A DNA stretch of 10,420 bases from Euperipatoides rowelli. Taxonomy: Eukaryota > Onychophora > Udeonychophora > Euonychophora > Peripatopsidae. The stretch is from the NCBI GenBank assembly GCA_003024985.2, contig PXIH01S0044338.1. The stretch is one strand, 5' to 3'. Both the position numbers and the translations under genes were made by a program. Below the pieces are notes generated by a model. It saw only the letters and a program-made list of their open reading frames with translations, was not told the origin of the DNA and did no database searches. Positions 7,395-10,420 of this stretch are shown here, one piece after another (the stretch's first letter is position 1; every line of letters starts with the position of its first letter).

Positions 7395-8004
7395 TAAAAC
7401 ATTGTTGTAATATTCAGCACGTTACAATAGGTGTATATTGTCATTATATCAAAATTTTTAGAATGATGCCCTCTAACAGATTTTTTGAGAATTAGATTGT
7501 TGTGCTGAACATTTGATAAAACAGAGTTTTCTAAATGGTATTTGTTATTTCATTGTCTATTCACTGGTGTTTAAACCATCACATTGTTTTTTAATAAAGA
7601 GCTACAATTAAATTTTTGTTTGGCTTTCTGCGATCCTGTGCTTCAAAATTGTGATGTAAAAAGTATAGTTTGATGTCAAATGCGTCTTGAAAATTACAAA
7701 TTTTATATTCCCAGCTTTAAAACTTGAACGTTAATCTTCACAGTTTATAAATTTAACACATTTATTTCATAATTATTAATAACTTTAATCTAAAAGTTTC
7801 TATTAGCTATCTAGTAAATATTTAATATTTAGAGAAAAGTACCGTATTTATTTTTATAAATTAAATAAAACAATTCATTCCTAAAAATTTAAAAAAGACA
7901 CTACAATAAAAAAGGTGAGAAAATTTATATATATTTTTTTAATAATTGTAGCTTCAATAACAATTTGTTTTATATTTTTATAACACTTTTTTTAATGTAA
8001 ATAG
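7395..8004. other. A+T-rich non-coding stretch, no feature recognised
   Basis: About 600 bp with no convincing coding segment, RNA gene or repeat. If the exon model downstream is right, this is intron sequence. Confidence 0.4.
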
Positions 8005-8075
8005 GGGATATTTGAAAAGGGGCATAATACCTGTATCTAAAATCTTTCTTGATGAAGATCCTGCGTAAAATAACA
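8005..8075 (+). pseudogene. Candidate exon upstream of the transposase domain
   Basis: Preceded by ttttttaatgtaaatag (acceptor-like, AG at 8003-8004) and followed by GTAAGC (donor-like, at 8076). The frame reads GYLKRGIIPVSKIFLDEDPA, then a TAA at 8066-8068 and two more codons, leaving one base. The next segment at 8337 needs exactly one base to enter its frame, so the two are phase-compatible (aat across the junction). The composition is protein-like. The in-frame stop argues for decay or a wrong donor. LKRGIIP..KIF is loosely like the AVPTIF box of THAP domains, but the candidate at 5146 fits that better. Confidence 0.42.
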
Positions 8076-8336
8076 GTAAGCTTACTCCATATATTACGCT
8101 GATTTTTATGTAATACCGCTAGTTATTTATAGCCTATAAAAGTTATTTAAATTTCCGTATTTTGTTTGTTATTCTTGGTTTCCATGCTAATAAATCTGAT
8201 TGGTTTATTTAGTCCATGGGTTTTTAGTCCACCTCTATTAAAAAATCTCTATAGATTAAATTATTTTAAAATTAGTCTATTTGTAGTAAATTTGGGGCTA
8301 ATTATTTTTAAATTATATGTATCTTCTTGTCTCAGA

Positions 8337-9334
8337 TGTAGATCAGAATAAAGTCAATGCTGAACAATTTGGTGAAATTATAATTACGGATTTAGATATG
8401 AAAACTTTGAATCTTGCAGTAAAAAAAAAGAAAAACTTCAGCAATTTGAAACACACAAAGAAAATAAACAATCTGATCAAACAAGCACATTACAAATACT
8501 GATTAAGGTGGTTGTTTGCCCAGAATGTAATGCTTCCAATCAATCTTAATGAAAAAAAAAAATACTGTAGAAAAGGATTGACTTCTATCTTAGAAATAAC
8601 TTGCAGAAATTAAGCTTGCATAAGGTTCAACTGCTCAATCAGTAGTTTGTATATCTAAGCTAAAATGAACCAGAATGGAGCAGATAATAATTTTGATAAT
8701 AAACTAAAATCAAACAAGGAAAAAAACAGTAGGATCCCAAAGTAGCTTTTTTTTTTTACTAATTTAAAAGCATTAGCAGCTAGACCAATTGGCATAGGGA
8801 ACTCTCTCTCAATTGAGACATTATTGTACAATTTGCCTCTAACACTAAAAAACTTCAGTACGGTACTTTAGAAAATAAATTGCACTAATATACTTTGCAA
8901 GCTGTAGGCCTACATGAAAATGTAAAAGAAATGAGATAAAATGTTTGTGAAAAAGGGCTCATCTAATGTAGGCTATATGCTGTGTTTGATGGAACTTGGC
9001 ATAAAAGTAGCCACCTTAGCCATAATGGAATATAGGCAATTATTCATCTGGAAACTGAGTAGGCTATTTTATAGGTTATGAAGTTCTGTGCAGTTTTTGC
9101 TAAAGATGATGAAAATCATAAGATTGGTACAATTTGAATGCTGAAAATTGTCAAAAACAATACAGAACTTTCCTCACATGATATGAAAACAGAAGTGGCA
9201 TTAAGAACAAGGAGGTTTTACAATGAATCCACTCCTTTGTTCTTTCTGATAGGGGCAGTAAATCTTTCAAAGCTGTTTCCAACGAACAGATCTATTGTAT
9301 GATCCCAGTCCAAAAAGAACGGATCATAAATTAG
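8337..9334 (+). pseudogene. Mutator-like/Kolobok-type DNA transposase, decayed
   Basis: A 3' splice-like cttcttgtctcag ends at 8336. Conserved blocks of a MULE-like DDE transposase then follow in order, in changing frames: DVDQNKVNAEQFGEI; KLQQFETHKENKQ (after a slip in the A run at 8421); VVVCPECNAS (C..C, 8517); RKGLTSILEITC (8569); ALAARPIGIGNSLSIETLL (8770-8871); VFDGTWHKSSHLSHNGI (DGTW at 8988-8999, normally DGtW.kRGh.S..G, with the first catalytic Asp); GYEVLCSFC (9074-9100, normally D.evl...C..C); and SDRGSKSFKAVSNEQIYCM (9245-9301, normally the DGDS block with the second Asp). Such enzymes cut and paste DNA. Several stops and frameshifts make it dead. I see no third acidic block or terminal repeats with confidence. 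The split between Mutator-like and Kolobok cannot be settled by eye. Confidence 0.8.
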
Positions 9335-9389
9335 TTTTTCATGAAAAATAAAGTTTATTTTCATTTTTCTCAAAATAGGTATTTTGACT

Positions 9390-9423
9390 AGGGGTGTAAA
9401 TAAGTGCAAAGAATTACACCCCT
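9390..9423. repeat. Perfect 10-bp stem hairpin
   Basis: aggggtgtaa (9390-9399) and ttacacccct (9414-9423) are exact reverse complements around a 14-base loop. It lies about 55 bp past the last transposase block. The word ttacacccctt also occurs at 340-350, near the LINE end. It could be a relic of a transposon end, or chance. Confidence 0.75.
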
Positions 9424-10010
9424 TAATTATTCTCCATTTTTAATAAATTTTTGTATAGTCTGCTCTATATACATTGCATAAGGTCAATAATTCCTTAAAA
9501 TTTTAATTTTTTATATATTTTTTCAATTTTAATAACATATTTTACATTTTTTACTATATGTCAACTTTTCATCATTTTTAATGGCAAAAAAAGTAAATAT
9601 ATGTAAAATGCGAATAGCCCTCGACCTACTATTCTATGTTTAAAATATTTTATTTGTTTAAAAATAAAAACTAGGACTTTTTAATTCTTTGCACAAAAAA
9701 ACTATTGAAAAACAAGATAGTTGTATTCTGGAATTTTTTTAAAATGCTCTAATAATGGTACTTTATTGTAACTCATAACATTTTTTTATATAAACCTTAA
9801 TAAAAAATGTGACTTTCGACAACCCGGTCCCCTTAAGTAAAATAATGCAAGCAATCCTATAATAAATTATATCTATTTTAATCATTGTATTATATTTTCA
9901 CTATTGTAACCTTCATTTGCCTGTTTACGTTGATTTTATCGTTGTTCTGTAGGGTTCAAAAGTTATAATACTTAAAAAACTTCAATAAATAAATGAGTTT
10001 CCTCCCAAAG
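9424..10010. other. A+T-rich non-coding stretch, no feature recognised
   Basis: No credible coding region or RNA gene. A ccccttaa at 9829-9836 is discussed as a weak transposon-end candidate. Confidence 0.4.
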
Positions 10011-10070
10011 ACGTTGGAAGTATAAAGACACTGATGATGACATTAGTGTTAAATTTGTTACCAAAAAACA
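10011..10070 (+). other. Possible small exon of unknown gene
   Basis: A pyrimidine-rich gtttcctcccaaag (AG at 10009-10010) precedes, and GTAAAT at 10071 follows. The frame between encodes RWKYKDTDDDISVKFVTKK with a protein-like mix and acidic cluster, unlike the Lys/Ile/Asn strings typical of this A+T-rich DNA. If unspliced the frame meets a TAA at 10072. I do not recognise the family. It is short enough to be chance. Confidence 0.25.
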
Positions 10071-10074
10071 GTAA

Positions 10075-10420
10075 ATAATCCTAATTGTCACCTTTAATAA
10101 CCAGTTTATGATACCCAATATTCAGTGATGTATTGGGGCGTATAACCACCTTTTTCTTTTCGCAAGACCGTATACTTTCTATTTACAAACATTGATACGT
10201 TAATAAAACATATACTTACTTTTTTAATTAAGTTTTTTTAAAAAAAAAGTGTTCATGCATCCCTTCAAATTCTTATACATAAAATGTTTATTCTTTTTTT
10301 TTAATTTAAATAACTTATTTTATTTATATTCTTCTTAAGCTAAAAAACCCTCTTCTTATGATCTTATCTGCTGTTGCACCTCATTCATTTTTACTCTTTT
10401 TATTTAGATCTTAGATTAAT
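10075..10420. other. A+T-rich non-coding stretch, no feature recognised
   Basis: Poly-A and poly-T rich; nothing supportable on either strand. Confidence 0.4.

Noticed and set aside
8166-8351. 61-codon plus-strand frame rich in Leu/Ile/Phe, membrane-like
   Set aside because: Hydrophobicity follows from T-rich composition; it overlaps the likely splice acceptor before 8337.
9218-9409. 63-codon minus-strand frame
   Set aside because: It is the antisense shadow of the transposase DGDS-like block read on the plus strand.
1-10420. tRNA, rRNA, CRISPR and bacterial operon features
   Set aside because: No A/B-box tRNA pattern, no rRNA-like conserved G/C segment, no regularly spaced repeats, and no ribosome-binding-site plus ORF arrangement was seen.

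Overview
The window looks like A+T-rich (by eye roughly 70%) non-coding DNA from an animal nuclear genome. There is no bacterial-style packing of ORFs. The recognisable coding pieces are eukaryotic transposon remnants, a THAP zinc-finger fragment, and short open segments bounded by splice-site-like signals. Homopolymer C/G runs, microsatellites, MITE-like palindromes and a recurrent TAGGCTA word fit an invertebrate, possibly aquatic, genome. I cannot assign a species. No rRNA, tRNA, CRISPR array or intact long gene was found.

Layout. (1) About 311-2550, minus strand: a degenerate, 5'-truncated non-LTR retrotransposon (LINE; Jockey/CR1/L2-like group). Reading from high to low coordinates, it has an endonuclease tail, an EN-RT linker, reverse-transcriptase fingers, palm motifs (LDLSQTYDSV, SQGSV, SYADD), a thumb, and a C-terminal block with a VNIWNSQP signature. 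Stops, frameshifts and a 20-bp tandem duplication break it. (2) 2777-3240: a C-rich low-complexity island with three degenerate ~57-bp units and two long C runs. (3) 3240-4570: unremarkable A+T-rich DNA. (4) 4720-5232, plus strand: a THAP-type C2CH zinc-finger fragment (frame-disrupted), followed after ~115 bp by a strong 3' splice site and an open segment carrying a VVPQQF motif, in the place of the AVPTIF box that closes THAP domains. (5) 5480-7400: a patchwork of small repeats: a poly-G run with undetermined bases, a possible coding fragment at 5978, an hAT-like fragment, a ~200-bp A+T palindrome, and two copies of a hairpin-bearing GGGAGCA repeat. (6) 8005-9334, plus strand: a multi-exon-looking, decayed DNA-transposase pseudogene of the Mutator-like/Kolobok-type (MULE-like DDE) group. 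It has a C..C region, an IGIG region, the DGTW...SHLSHNG catalytic block, GYEVLCSFC and a DGDS-like block. (7) 9390-10420: A+T-rich DNA with one perfect hairpin and one small exon-like segment.

The most interesting reading is that the THAP fragment and the downstream transposase, on the same strand, could be two ends of one intron-containing Kolobok-like transposase gene; Kolobok transposases are known to carry THAP domains. The splice phases at 8075/8337 agree with this kind of exon structure, but the THAP-to-transposase link is inference. Nothing in the window appears capable of making an intact protein.
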